Below are positions 40,596 through 49,685 of a stretch of 64,000 nt of DNA, one piece after another. The DNA is from Kluyvera ascorbata_C. Its GTDB lineage: Bacteria > Pseudomonadota > Gammaproteobacteria > Enterobacterales > Enterobacteriaceae. A program made the translations under genes and the position numbers. The notes under the pieces are model-generated. The model worked only from the letters and a program-made list of their open reading frames with translations, did no database searches and was not told where the DNA came from. Numbering within the stretch: the stretch's first letter is position 1; every line of letters begins with the position of its first letter. Location of the stretch: NCBI RefSeq assembly GCF_044197065.1, contig NZ_JBIQOI010000005.1, positions 186,001-250,000 on the forward strand, written 5' to 3'.

Positions 40596-42053
40596 TTATG
40601 AAATTCGTACCGCCGCCGTACCGGCAGGCGTGGTGGCCTGACGTTTACGCGCCTCGGCGGCAGCCTCTTCGACGGGAATATCTTCAAAACCAAGAATCAG
40701 CGTCAGCACAAAGGAGAGCACCACCGCCAGCGCCATCACCCCAAACACCCATACGATAGTCATCGGGTTAGCCGGGTCGAAGAACTGCACGCTGGTGAAC
40801 AGGCCCGGCGCGGCCATGGAGTGGCTGGCAAGCCCGACGGCACCGGCAATGCCGCCGCAGATAAAGCCGCTTATCAGGCTGGCAATCAGCGGGCGTTTCA
40901 GACGAATGGCCACGCCGTACAGCGCCGGTTCAGAAATCCCGGCCAGAATCGCGGAAGCGGCGGCCGCCAGCGCGGTCTGACGCAGCTCTGGGTTTTTGGT
41001 TTTCCATGCCACCGCCAGCGACGAACCGCCGAGCGACAGGTTGGCGCCAATTTCCGACGGCATCACCATGCCTTCTTTGCCGGTTTCGGCGATGGTTTGA
41101 ATGATGGTTGGCGTAAAGACGCGGTGCATCCCGGTCATTACCAGCAGCGGCCACAGCGCGCCCATAATGGCGACCGACAGCCAACCGAGGTAGCCGTGAA
41201 TGGTGTACACCAGCGCGGAGATAGCGCTCCCGATCCAGATGCCAATCGGGCCGATCAGCAGGATCGCCAACGGTGCGGCAATCAGCACGATAAGCATCGG
41301 CTTAAGGAAGTTTTTGGTCACCGCCGGGGTGATCTTATCGACCCAGCGTTCAATGTAGGAGAGGCACCAGGTCATCACCAGCGCCGGGATCACCGTGTAG
41401 GTGTACTTGACCGCCGTCACTGGAATATAGGCAAATTCGACGTGCTCGCCCTGGGCGGCTTTCGCCATTAGCTCAATAAAACTCGGGTGCACCAGTACCC
41501 CGGCGATAGCAATCGCCAGCGACATATTGGTTTTGAACTTCACCGCCGCGGAAGCGGCGACCATCAGCGGCAGGAAGAAGAACGCGCCGTCGCCGATAAC
41601 CGTCAGAATGGTGAGCGTCGGCGCGCCTTTTGGCAGCACGCCGGTCATTTCGAGGATCATTGCCAGCAGCTTGACCATCGATCCGCCGATAATCGCCGGG
41701 ATCAGCGGCGACATGGTGCCGATCAGCGCGTCAAGGATCCCGGCGCCGATGCGGCGTAAGGTGAGCTTCGGTTTTCCGACCGGGGCGGCGGGCTGCAGGT
41801 TGCTCGGCAGCAGGTTCACCACTTCGCGGTAGGCCTGGGAGACGGTGTTGCCGATAATCACCTGGCACTGGTTGTCGTTACGCACCACGCCCAGCACGCC
41901 GCTGATGCCTTTGAGGCTGGCGCTGTCGACCTGCGTTTCATCTTTCAGTACGAAGCGCAGACGGGTCATGCAGTGCGTGACGGCGGAGACGTTCTCCACG
42001 CCGCCGAGTGCGCCCACCACGGATTGCGCCAGAGCCGCATAGTTTTTAGACAT
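40596..42053 (-). CDS. ascF: PTS beta-glucoside EIIBC component AscF
   Basis: 485 residues. The EIIB domain (about 1-85) has the phosphorylated Cys in VTHCMTRLRFVLKDE; the EIIC domain (about 100-460) has around ten membrane helices. It imports and phosphorylates arbutin, salicin and related beta-glucosides. No EIIA domain is fused, so it relies on an EIIA-Glc-type partner elsewhere. It is divergent from ascG, with two AscG-like operators in the gap. Confidence 0.96.
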   Translation of the reverse strand: MSKNYAALAQSVVGALGGVENVSAVTHCMTRLRFVLKDETQVDSASLKGISGVLGVVRNDNQCQVIIGNTVSQAYREVVNLLPSNLQPAAPVGKPKLTLRRIGAGILDALIGTMSPLIPAIIGGSMVKLLAMILEMTGVLPKGAPTLTILTVIGDGAFFFLPLMVAASAAVKFKTNMSLAIAIAGVLVHPSFIELMAKAAQGEHVEFAYIPVTAVKYTYTVIPALVMTWCLSYIERWVDKITPAVTKNFLKPMLIVLIAAPLAILLIGPIGIWIGSAISALVYTIHGYLGWLSVAIMGALWPLLVMTGMHRVFTPTIIQTIAETGKEGMVMPSEIGANLSLGGSSLAVAWKTKNPELRQTALAAAASAILAGISEPALYGVAIRLKRPLIASLISGFICGGIAGAVGLASHSMAAPGLFTSVQFFDPANPMTIVWVFGVMALAVVLSFVLTLILGFEDIPVEEAAAEARKRQATTPAGTAAVRIS

Positions 42054-42127
42054 CGGAAAATCCTGTTTTATCAGTAGGGTACTTATCGCTCATCGCCCGA
42101 TGTGGCGGGGTGATGAAACGTTGCATA

Positions 42128-42141
42128 GGAAACCGGTTCCA
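42128..42141. promoter_or_regulatory. AscG operator-like site 1
   Basis: GGAAACCGGTTCCA is a near-perfect palindrome of the LacI/GalR-type TGAAACCGGTTTCA pattern recognised by AscG in E. coli. It lies 75 bp upstream of ascF. Confidence 0.7.
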
Positions 42142-42202
42142 CATAATATTCATGTGTTAATTTTGTTACATCAAGATCTAAATTTTGTTTTTAGTTAATT
42201 CG

Positions 42203-42214
42203 TGAAACCGATCA
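42203..42214. promoter_or_regulatory. AscG operator-like site 2
   Basis: TGAAACCGATCA shares the TGAAACCG half of site 1, 75 bp away on the same face of the gap. The pair could support looping repression or autoregulation of ascG. Confidence 0.55.
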
Positions 42215-42315
42215 CAGGAATGCCCATTGAACAAAAAGCGCGCGCGTCGGCGGGTGCTGTAAATAGCGAAACGGTGCAGTACACTGCTGGCAAATGATTT
42301 CTCAAGGGTATGAAT

Positions 42316-43329
42316 ATGACGACAATGCTGGAGGTAGCGCGACGGGCGGGCGTGTCGAAAGCCACCGTCTCCCGGGTGCTATCGGGCAACGGTTATGTCA
42401 GTCAGGAGACAAAGGACCGGGTGTTTCTGGCTATCGAAGAGAGCGGCTATCGGCCCAATCTGCTGGCGCGTAATCTGGCGACCAAAAAGACACAAACCCT
42501 GGGTCTGGTGGTCACCAACACGCTCTATCACGGGGTTTATTTCAGCGAGCTGCTGTTCCATGCGGCGAGTATGACGGAAGACCAGGGGCGACGCCTGATT
42601 CTGGCGGACGGTAAACACAGCGCCGAGGAAGAGCGTGAGGCGATTCAGTATCTGCTCGACCTGCGCTGCGACGGCATTATTATTTATCCCCGTTTTCTGA
42701 GCGTCGACGATATTGACGACATTATTCAGCAGCAACAGCAGCCGATATTAGTCATCAACCGTCGGCTGCGCCGAAATAGCAGTCACTGCGTGTATTGCGA
42801 TCAAAAATCCGCCAGCCAGAACGCGGTGGAGCGATTAATCAGCCTTGGCCATCGTGATATTGCGTTTATTACCGGCTCGCTCGATTCGCCGACCGGCATT
42901 GAGCGTCTTTCCGGCTATAAAGATGCGCTGACAAAGCACGGCATTGCGGTGCGCAACGAACTGATTGTGGAAGGAAAGTGGACCCCCGCGACCGGTGCCG
43001 CCGGGGTGGATACGCTGCTTGATAGGCAGGTTAACTTTAGCGCGCTGGTCGCCAGCAATGATGATATGGCGGTGGGGGCGATTAAGCGTCTACACGCGCG
43101 CGGAATAAACGTGCCGCAGCAGGTTTCGGTACTCGGTTTTGATGACATTACCCTCGCGCCTTATATGGTTCCCGCGCTCTCCAGCGTGCGTATTCCGGTC
43201 ACAGAAATGATCAAAGAGACCATTCATCGCCTTATTTTCATGCTCGACGGCGGGGACTTTAAATATCAGCAAACCTTCCCCGGTGAACTGATTGAGCGTG
43301 AATCCATCGTTCCGGGGCCGCACGCTTAG
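42316..43329 (+). CDS. ascG: LacI-family repressor AscG
   Basis: 337 residues from ATG at 42316 (MTTMLEVARRAGVSKATVSRVLSG). An in-frame ATG 6 bp earlier overlaps the AAGGG ribosome site and is not used. An N-terminal LacI HTH and hinge (NLLARNLATKKT) are followed by a periplasmic-binding-like effector domain. In E. coli it represses ascFB and prpBC. It is intact here, with no insertion. A 14-bp-arm palindrome lies just past the stop, before hydN. Confidence 0.95.
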   Translation: MTTMLEVARRAGVSKATVSRVLSGNGYVSQETKDRVFLAIEESGYRPNLLARNLATKKTQTLGLVVTNTLYHGVYFSELLFHAASMTEDQGRRLILADGKHSAEEEREAIQYLLDLRCDGIIIYPRFLSVDDIDDIIQQQQQPILVINRRLRRNSSHCVYCDQKSASQNAVERLISLGHRDIAFITGSLDSPTGIERLSGYKDALTKHGIAVRNELIVEGKWTPATGAAGVDTLLDRQVNFSALVASNDDMAVGAIKRLHARGINVPQQVSVLGFDDITLAPYMVPALSSVRIPVTEMIKETIHRLIFMLDGGDFKYQQTFPGELIERESIVPGPHA

Positions 43330-43336
43330 CGTCGTC

Positions 43337-43368
43337 AGCTGTCATCGTCATAAGTGACGATGACAGCT
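43337..43368. promoter_or_regulatory. Large perfect palindrome upstream of hydN (FhlA site or terminator)
   Basis: Arms AGCTGTCATCGTCA and TGACGATGACAGCT are exactly complementary around TAAG. The TGACGATGACA core resembles the FhlA target TGACGAAATGACA, and it lies 55 bp before a sigma54 promoter, a proper enhancer position. No T-run follows, so a role as the ascG terminator is less likely, but a double use is possible. Confidence 0.6.
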
Positions 43369-43419
43369 TATCTCTCATCACTCGTCAAAAAATATCCTTT
43401 AAAAACAGCTAAATAAAAG

Positions 43420-43436
43420 TTGGCTCGAATAATGCA
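43420..43436 (+). promoter_or_regulatory. Sigma54 promoter of hydN-fdhF-hypF
   Basis: TTGGCTCGAATAATGCA has GG at 43422-43423, ten bases and GC at 43434-43435, 38 bp before the hydN start. Confidence 0.85.
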
Positions 43437-43473
43437 TTCTCCCGCGAATTCACTGTCATTGCTGGAGAAGTTG

Positions 43474-44019
43474 ATGAACCGTTTCATCATTGCTGATGCG
43501 AGTAAATGTATTGGCTGCCGGACGTGCGAAGTCGCATGCGTGGTTTCCCACCAGGAAGATCAGGACTGCGCCGCGCTGACGCCGCAATCTTTCCTGCCCC
43601 GTATTCACGTTATTAAAGGCGTGAATGTCTCTACCGCTACCGCCTGTCGTCAGTGCGAAGACGCCCCGTGCGCCAACGTCTGCCCGAACGGCGCTATCAG
43701 CCGCGATAAAGGCTTTATTCACGTGATGCAGGAACGCTGCATTGGTTGCAAAACCTGCGTGGTGGCCTGCCCTTACGGCGCGATGGAAGTGGTGGTGCGT
43801 CCGGTGGTTCGCGACAGCGGTGCGGGCCTTAAAGTGCGCGCGGAAAAAGCCGAAGCCAACAAATGTGACCTCTGCTATCACCGCGAAGCGGGCCCTGCCT
43901 GTATGGAAGCCTGCCCGACTCACGCGCTGTTTTGCGTGGACCGCAGCAAGCTTGAACAGCTGAGCGCGGAAAAACGTCGTCGCGCCGCGCTCGATAGCGC
44001 CGCGTCTATCTCTCTTTAA
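43474..44019 (+). CDS. hydN: Formate dehydrogenase-linked ferredoxin-type protein HydN
   Basis: 181 residues from ATG at 43474 (MNRFIIADASKCIGCRTCE), with GGAGAAG upstream. Four [4Fe-4S] motifs are seen: CIGCRTCEVAC, CRQCEDAPCANVC, CIGCKTCVVAC and CDLCYHREAGPACMEAC. E. coli HydN supports formate dehydrogenase H activity and is co-transcribed with hypF. Here fdhF is inserted between them, consistent with HydN being its electron partner. It is a paralogue of HycB. Confidence 0.95.
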   Translation: MNRFIIADASKCIGCRTCEVACVVSHQEDQDCAALTPQSFLPRIHVIKGVNVSTATACRQCEDAPCANVCPNGAISRDKGFIHVMQERCIGCKTCVVACPYGAMEVVVRPVVRDSGAGLKVRAEKAEANKCDLCYHREAGPACMEACPTHALFCVDRSKLEQLSAEKRRRAALDSAASISL

Positions 44020-44054
44020 TCATCCTTATTTCTCTTTTAACAGGTCTGTTACTG

Positions 44055-46205
44055 ATGAAAAAAATCACGAGTGTGTGCCCGTACTGTGGCGCTGGTTGCA
44101 AACTGAAGCTGGTTGTCGACAACGGTAAAATTATCCGCGCCGAGGCCGCCGATGGGAAAACCAACCAGAATGAGCTGTGTCTGAAGGGCTATTACGGCTG
44201 GGACTTCCTCAACGATACCAAGCTGCTGACCCCCCGATTAACGCAGCCGATGATCCGCTATGAAAAAGGTGGCAAGTTCACTCCCGTGAGCTGGGATGAG
44301 GCGATTCGCTATACTGCGAAGCGTCTTGGCGATATCAAAGCCAAATTCGGGCCGCGCGCCATTATGACCACCGGGTCATCGCGCGGCACCGGCAATGAAA
44401 CCAACTACGTGATGCAGAAATTCGCCCGCGGCGTGCTGCACACCAATAACGTCGACTGCTGCGCGCGCGTCTGTCACGGTCCATCGGTGGCCGGGCTTCA
44501 GGACGTGCTGGGCAACGGCGCGATGAGCAACAGCATCGGCGATATCGAAAACTCCCGCTGCCTGCTTGTCTTTGGCTACAACTGCGCGGACTCGCACCCG
44601 ATCGTGGCGCGCCGTGTGATTAAAGCGAAAGACAAAGGGGCCAAAATTATCGTCTGCGATCCGCGCCGTATTGAAACCGCGCGCATCGCCGACCAGCATC
44701 TGCAAATGCGCAACGGCAGCAATATGGCGCTGGTGAACGCCTTCGCCCACGTGCTGCTGGAAGAAGATCTCTACGACCACGAATACGTTTCGCGCTACAC
44801 CACCGGGCTTGATGAACTGCGCGAAATCGTCAAAGACTACGCGCCGGAAGCGGTGGAATCCCTGACCGGCATTCCGGCCATGCAGGTTCGTCAGGCGATG
44901 CGCACCTACGCGGCTGCGCCGTCGGCGACCATTATGTGGGGCATGGGCGTGACCCAGTTCGGCCAGGCGGTCGATGTGGTGAAAGGGCTGGCAAGCCTGG
45001 CGCTGCTGACCGGTAACCTTGGGCGCGAAGCCGTTGGCGTCGGTCCGGTGCGTGGGCAGAACAACGTGCAGGGCGCATGCGACATGGGCGTGCTGCCCAA
45101 CCAGTTCCCGGGCTATCAGGACGTGGTCGATGCCGCCGTACGCGAGAAGTTCGCCAACGCCTGGGGCATTGACGCCAGCCTGATGGACGACAAAGTTGGG
45201 GTGCGTATTACCGAAGTGCCGCATCTGGCCCTTGAAGGGAAAGTGAAAGCCTACTACATCATGGGCGAAGACCCGCTGCAAACCGAGGCGGATTTAGGCC
45301 TGGTGCGCAAAGGGTTTGAAGCGCTCGACTTTGTGGTGGTGCAGGACATCTTTATGACCAAGACCGCCGAGCAGGCGGACGTGCTGCTGCCTGCCACCTC
45401 ATGGGGCGAACACGGCGGCGTCTTCACCTGCGCCGACCGCGGCTTCCAGCGCTTCGAAAAAGCCATCGAACCTACCTATAACGTGAAGCGCGACTGGGAA
45501 ATTATCAGCCTGCTGGCAAACGAAATGGGTTACCCGATGCACTACGACGATAACCAGCAAATCTGGGACGAAATGCGCGAGCTGTGCCCGCTGTTCTATG
45601 GCGTAACCTACGAAAAAATGGGCGAGATGGGACACGTGCAGTGGCCATGCCCGACGCTCGAACATCCGGGGACGCCGTATCTGTACGAAGGCAATCAGTT
45701 CGCCACGCCTGACGGTAAAGGCCACCTGTTCGCGGCTCCATGGCGTGCGCCAGCCGAAACGCCGGACGCCGACTTCCCGCTGGTGCTCTGCACCGTACGC
45801 GAGGTCGGGCACTACTCCTGCCGTTCGATGACCGGCAACTGCGCGGCGCTGCAATCGCTCGCCGATGAGCCAGGCTTTGTGCAGATGAACCCGCAGGATG
45901 CCAACCTGCTTGGCGTGCATGATAAGCAGCTGGTGTGGGTCTCCTCGCGTCGCGGCAAGGTGATTAGCCGCGCCTGCGTGAGCGAACGCATCAACCACGG
46001 CAGCGTTTATATGACCTACCAATGGTGGATTGGCGCCTGCAACGAACTGACCCAGGACAACCTCGACCCTATCTCGAAAACGCCGGAAACCAAGTACTGC
46101 GCGGTGAAAATCGAGGCGATTGAGGATCAGAACTGGGCCGAAATCTACGCGCAGGACAGCTATCAGTCGATGAAAACGCGCCTGAACGCGGCGCTCAACG
46201 GGTAA
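44055..46205 (+). CDS. fdhF: Formate dehydrogenase H, cysteine-type variant
   Basis: 716 residues, matching E. coli FdhF (715) along its length. It oxidises formate to CO2 and feeds electrons to HycB. The N-terminal [4Fe-4S] motif CPYCGAGCKLKLVV and CLKGYYGWDF is present. At the position of E. coli selenocysteine 140 the codon is TGT at 44472-44474, giving NVDCCARVCHGPSVAG, so no UGA recoding is needed. His141 is kept. It is a bis-MGD molybdenum enzyme with the C-terminal cofactor-binding domain (VREVGHYSCRSMTGNCAAL). It lies between hydN and hypF, within the sigma54-driven operon. Cys variants are expected to be slower but selenium-independent. Confidence 0.95.
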   Translation: MKKITSVCPYCGAGCKLKLVVDNGKIIRAEAADGKTNQNELCLKGYYGWDFLNDTKLLTPRLTQPMIRYEKGGKFTPVSWDEAIRYTAKRLGDIKAKFGPRAIMTTGSSRGTGNETNYVMQKFARGVLHTNNVDCCARVCHGPSVAGLQDVLGNGAMSNSIGDIENSRCLLVFGYNCADSHPIVARRVIKAKDKGAKIIVCDPRRIETARIADQHLQMRNGSNMALVNAFAHVLLEEDLYDHEYVSRYTTGLDELREIVKDYAPEAVESLTGIPAMQVRQAMRTYAAAPSATIMWGMGVTQFGQAVDVVKGLASLALLTGNLGREAVGVGPVRGQNNVQGACDMGVLPNQFPGYQDVVDAAVREKFANAWGIDASLMDDKVGVRITEVPHLALEGKVKAYYIMGEDPLQTEADLGLVRKGFEALDFVVVQDIFMTKTAEQADVLLPATSWGEHGGVFTCADRGFQRFEKAIEPTYNVKRDWEIISLLANEMGYPMHYDDNQQIWDEMRELCPLFYGVTYEKMGEMGHVQWPCPTLEHPGTPYLYEGNQFATPDGKGHLFAAPWRAPAETPDADFPLVLCTVREVGHYSCRSMTGNCAALQSLADEPGFVQMNPQDANLLGVHDKQLVWVSSRRGKVISRACVSERINHGSVYMTYQWWIGACNELTQDNLDPISKTPETKYCAVKIEAIEDQNWAEIYAQDSYQSMKTRLNAALNG

Positions 46206-46209
46206 TCAG

Positions 46210-48435
46210 ATGAACGCAAACGGCGTGCAGATCCGCATCTGCGGAAAAGTACAGGGGGTGGGCTTCCGCCCCTTCGTCTGGCAACTGGCACAGCAGCGCG
46301 GCTGCCTTGGCGATGTCTGTAACGACAGCGCAGGCGTACTGCTGCGCCTGTACGGTGACGAAGCGGACTTTATTGCCGCGCTGTATCAGTACTGCCCGCC
46401 GCTTGCGCGCATTGATAGTACCCACGTCGAGCCGTTTGAGTGGCCGACGCTGCCGACCGATTTTACTATTCGCCAGAGCGGCGCCGGGGCGATGAGCACC
46501 CAGATTGTCCCGGATGCGGCAACCTGCCCGGCCTGCCTGGCGGAAATGAACGACCCGCAGGAGCGGCGCTACCGTTATCCGTTCATCAACTGCACCCACT
46601 GTGGGCCGCGCTTTACCATTATTCACGCCATGCCCTATGACCGTCCGCTGACGGTGATGGCGGCGTTTCCGCTCTGCACGTCGTGCGAGGCGGAGTACCG
46701 CAACCCTTACGACCGTCGTTTCCACGCTCAGCCGGTGGCCTGTGCGGAATGCGGGCCGTGGCTGATGTGGCAAAGCCACGATCAACGCGCGGAAAAAGAG
46801 GCAGCGCTTGCCGCCGCTATCGCCATGATTGAAGCCGGTGGCATCGTGGCGGTGAAGGGCATTGGTGGCTTCCACCTGGCCTGCGATGCGGGAAATTCTG
46901 CGGCGGTGGCGACGCTTCGTGCGCGCAAACATCGCCCGGCAAAACCGCTGGCGGTGATGGTGGCGAACGCCGACGCGCTGTCGATTGATGCGCGCTCGCT
47001 GCTGAAAGCCCCCGCCGCACCGATTGTGCTGGTGGATAAACATCTGGTCTCTGGGCTCAGCCCGGAGATCGCGCCGGATCTCGCGGAAGTCGGCGTAATG
47101 CTGCCTGCCAACCCGCTCCAGCATCTGCTGATGCAGGCGCTGGCGCGCCCGCTAGTGATGACCTCCGGCAACCTGAGCGGTAAACCCCCGGCGTTGACCA
47201 ACGGTGATGCGCTGACCGATCTGGCCGATATCGCTGACGGCTTCCTGCTGCACAACCGCGATATCGTGCAGCGCATGGACGATTCAGTGGTGCGCCAGAG
47301 CGGCGAAATGCTGCGCCGTTCGCGCGGCTACGTGCCGGATGCGCTAACCCTGCCACCGGGCTTTCGCGATGTGCCGCCGATGCTCTGTCTCGGCGCGGAT
47401 ATGAAAAATACCTTCTGCCTGGTGCGCGGCGACCGGGCGGTACTCAGCCAGCACTTTGGCGACCTGACCGATGACGGCGTGGAAACCCAGTGGCGTCAGG
47501 CGCTGGCGCTGATGCAGTCTATTTATGACTTTACACCACAGGCGGTAGTCGTGGATTACCACGCAGCTTATCGTTCGTCGCAGTGGGCTGCGGAACTGGC
47601 GCTGCCGCTGCATCAGGTGCTGCATCATCATGCCCACATTGCCGCCTGCCTTGCCGAACATGACTGGCCGCTTGACGGCGGTGACGTGATTGCGATGGCG
47701 CTCGACGGTATTGGCATGGGTGAGCACGGCGCGCTGTGGGGCGGCGAGTGTCTGCGCGTGAGCTACCGCGGGTGCGAACATCTTGGCGGCCTGCCCGCCG
47801 TGGCGCTGCCGGGCGGTGACCTGGCGGCGCGTCAGCCGTGGCGCAACCTGCTGGCGCACTGCCTGGCGTTCGTGCCCGGCTGGGAAGCGTTTGAGCAAAC
47901 GCAGACCGTGCAGCAGCAGAACTGGCCGCTGCTGGCGCAGGCGATTCAGCGCGGGCTCAACAGCCCGGTGGCGTCCTCCTGTGGTCGCCTGTTTGACGCG
48001 GTGGCCTGTGCGGTGGGCTGCGCGCCGCTGGCGCTGAGCTATGAAGGCGAGGCGGCCTGTCGGCTGGAAGCGCTGGCGGCAGGCTGTGCGAGCGTGAGCC
48101 ATCCCGTGACGATGCCGGTTGTTGATAATCAACTGGATCTCGCCACCTTCTGGCCGACGTGGCTTGGCTGGCAGGCGACCCCGGCGCAAAAAGCGTGGGC
48201 GTTTCACGACGCCCTGGCGCAGGGCATTGCCGTTTTAATGCGTCAGCACGCAGAGCGTTTGTCGCTTGCCACCCTGGCTTTCGGCGGCGGCGTGCTGCAC
48301 AACGCGCTGCTGCGCAGCCGTCTTACGCACTATTTACACGATTTCACTTTGCTCTTTCCGAAGCGTTTACCCGCGGGGGATGGGGCAATTTCATACGGGC
48401 AGTCTGTGATTGCTGCAGCTCGCCATCTGGTTTAA
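46210..48435 (+). CDS. hypF: Carbamoyltransferase HypF
   Basis: 741 residues. Domains in order: acylphosphatase (about 1-90, GKVQGVGFRPFVWQLA), two zinc-finger-like Cys pairs (CPACLAEM...CTHCGPR; CTSCEAEY...CAECGP, about 105-185), YrdC-like (about 195-385) and Kae1-like carbamoyltransferase (about 395-741) with the metal site HHHAHIAACLAEH. It makes the carbamoyl group transferred to HypE. It starts 4 bp after fdhF and is followed by the nickel permease after 10 bp. Confidence 0.96.
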   Translation: MNANGVQIRICGKVQGVGFRPFVWQLAQQRGCLGDVCNDSAGVLLRLYGDEADFIAALYQYCPPLARIDSTHVEPFEWPTLPTDFTIRQSGAGAMSTQIVPDAATCPACLAEMNDPQERRYRYPFINCTHCGPRFTIIHAMPYDRPLTVMAAFPLCTSCEAEYRNPYDRRFHAQPVACAECGPWLMWQSHDQRAEKEAALAAAIAMIEAGGIVAVKGIGGFHLACDAGNSAAVATLRARKHRPAKPLAVMVANADALSIDARSLLKAPAAPIVLVDKHLVSGLSPEIAPDLAEVGVMLPANPLQHLLMQALARPLVMTSGNLSGKPPALTNGDALTDLADIADGFLLHNRDIVQRMDDSVVRQSGEMLRRSRGYVPDALTLPPGFRDVPPMLCLGADMKNTFCLVRGDRAVLSQHFGDLTDDGVETQWRQALALMQSIYDFTPQAVVVDYHAAYRSSQWAAELALPLHQVLHHHAHIAACLAEHDWPLDGGDVIAMALDGIGMGEHGALWGGECLRVSYRGCEHLGGLPAVALPGGDLAARQPWRNLLAHCLAFVPGWEAFEQTQTVQQQNWPLLAQAIQRGLNSPVASSCGRLFDAVACAVGCAPLALSYEGEAACRLEALAAGCASVSHPVTMPVVDNQLDLATFWPTWLGWQATPAQKAWAFHDALAQGIAVLMRQHAERLSLATLAFGGGVLHNALLRSRLTHYLHDFTLLFPKRLPAGDGAISYGQSVIAAARHLV

Positions 48436-48445
48436 GGAGTTACTC

Positions 48446-49462
48446 ATGTTGTGGAATGTTCTTCGTCAACAGCCGCGCGCAACGTTGCTGGTTCTGGTTC
48501 TCGTGTTGGCGAATTTACTGGCCTGGGGTTGGGCATGGCAGTCATTTGGTCATAACGGCGCGTTGATGGCCGCCAGTCTGCTGGCGTGGGGCTACGGCCT
48601 GCGTCACGCGGTGGATGCCGACCACATTGCGGCGATTGATAACGTCACCCGTAAAATGATGCAGCAGGGCAAGCGCCCGTTCGGCGTCGGTGCCTGGTTC
48701 TCACTCGGTCACTCCTCCATCGTGGTGCTGGCGTCGGTAGCGATTGCCGCTACGGCGACCGCGTTCCAGCACAAGATGAGCTGGTTCCACGACACCGGCA
48801 GCATCATTGGCACCACCGTGTCAGCGGTGTTCCTGCTGGCGATGGCGCTGGTCAACCTGATTATTCTGCGCGGCGTATGGCGCAGTTTCCAGGCGCTGAA
48901 AAAGGGTGAGTCAGTCTCAGCCGAGCTGCCGGTGACTGGCGGCATGATGAGCGCGCTGTTTAGCCGTACTTTCCGTCTGATCGGCAAGAGCTGGCATATG
49001 TACCTGGTGGGCTTCTTGTTCGGCCTTGGTTTTGATACCGCCACTGAAATTGGCGTGCTGGGCATTTCTGCCGCCAGCGCATCCAGCGGGATGTCGATGT
49101 GGTCGATTATGGTCTTCCCGGCGCTGTTCGCGAGCGGTATGGCGCTGGTCGATACGCTGGATAATATTCTGATGGTGGGCGCGTACGGTTGGGCCTTCAA
49201 TAAGCCGCAGCGTAAGCTTTACTACAACATGACCATTACCGGTGCCTCCGTGGTGGTGGCGCTGTTTATCGGTGGGCTGGAAGCGCTGGGGCTGATTATC
49301 GATAAGTTCGACCTGACCGGCGGCATCTGGAGCGGTGTGTCGATGCTGAGCGACAACCTCGGCAACGCGGGCTTTGTGGTGATTGGCCTGTTCGCGCTGT
49401 GCTGGCTGGTGTCGATGGTGAACTACCGCTGGCGTAACTATGACGCGCTGGTGGTGCGGTAG
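48446..49462 (+). CDS. Nickel/cobalt permease (NiCoT, HoxN/NixA family)
   Basis: 338 residues from ATG at 48446, with AAGGAG 6 bp upstream; an upstream TTG frame start is rejected. Eight membrane segments are expected. The family signatures RHAVDADHIAAIDNVTR, LGHSSIVVLAS and LGFDTATEIGVL are intact. It takes up Ni2+ (and perhaps Co2+) at high affinity. It lies 10 bp after hypF, so it should be co-induced with the formate regulon, supplying nickel when hydrogenase 3 is made. A REP element starts right at its stop codon. Confidence 0.94.
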   Translation: MLWNVLRQQPRATLLVLVLVLANLLAWGWAWQSFGHNGALMAASLLAWGYGLRHAVDADHIAAIDNVTRKMMQQGKRPFGVGAWFSLGHSSIVVLASVAIAATATAFQHKMSWFHDTGSIIGTTVSAVFLLAMALVNLIILRGVWRSFQALKKGESVSAELPVTGGMMSALFSRTFRLIGKSWHMYLVGFLFGLGFDTATEIGVLGISAASASSGMSMWSIMVFPALFASGMALVDTLDNILMVGAYGWAFNKPQRKLYYNMTITGASVVVALFIGGLEALGLIIDKFDLTGGIWSGVSMLSDNLGNAGFVVIGLFALCWLVSMVNYRWRNYDALVVR

Positions 49463-49577
49463 GCCTGATAAGCGTAGCGCCATCAGGCGGAATGGAGCAG
49501 GTTGCCGGATGGCGGCGTTGCCTTATCCGGCCTACATACAGCCTGTAGCCCGGCCAAGCGCAGCGCCGCCGGGGAAG
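49463..49577. repeat. REP/BIME cluster after the nickel permease gene
   Basis: Three REP-like units follow in a row (GCCTGATAAGCGTAGCGCC, TGCCGGATGGCGGCGTTGCC and GTAGCCCGGCCAAGCGCAGC), the first beginning at the stop codon of the permease gene. Confidence 0.85.
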
Positions 49578-49592
49578 CTCCGGGCGCAAAAA

Positions 49593-49620
49593 CAAAAAAA
49601 GCCCCGGGGCAGCGGGGCTA
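49593..49620 (-). terminator. Intrinsic terminator of norVW
   Basis: On the minus strand AGCCCCG, a short loop and CGGGGCT are followed by a T-run (TTTTTTGTTTTT). It lies 66 bp after the norW stop codon. Confidence 0.85.
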
Positions 49621-49685
49621 AAATCAGACATGAGCGCTTCCTTGCGCTTGAGGTTAAGTCATACAGTGAACAGCGCGTTGACGTC

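Noticed and set aside
24000..49500. Recent mobile island carrying the FHL genes
   Set aside because: No integrase, transposase, tRNA or direct repeats at the edges, and gene order largely follows the usual enteric fhlA-hyp-hyc-asc-hydN-hypF-nor arrangement.
19907..49577. Repeated GCCGGATGGCGGC... palindromes as a CRISPR array
   Set aside because: They are scattered singly or in opposed pairs between genes, without regular spacers or cas genes; they are REP/BIME elements.
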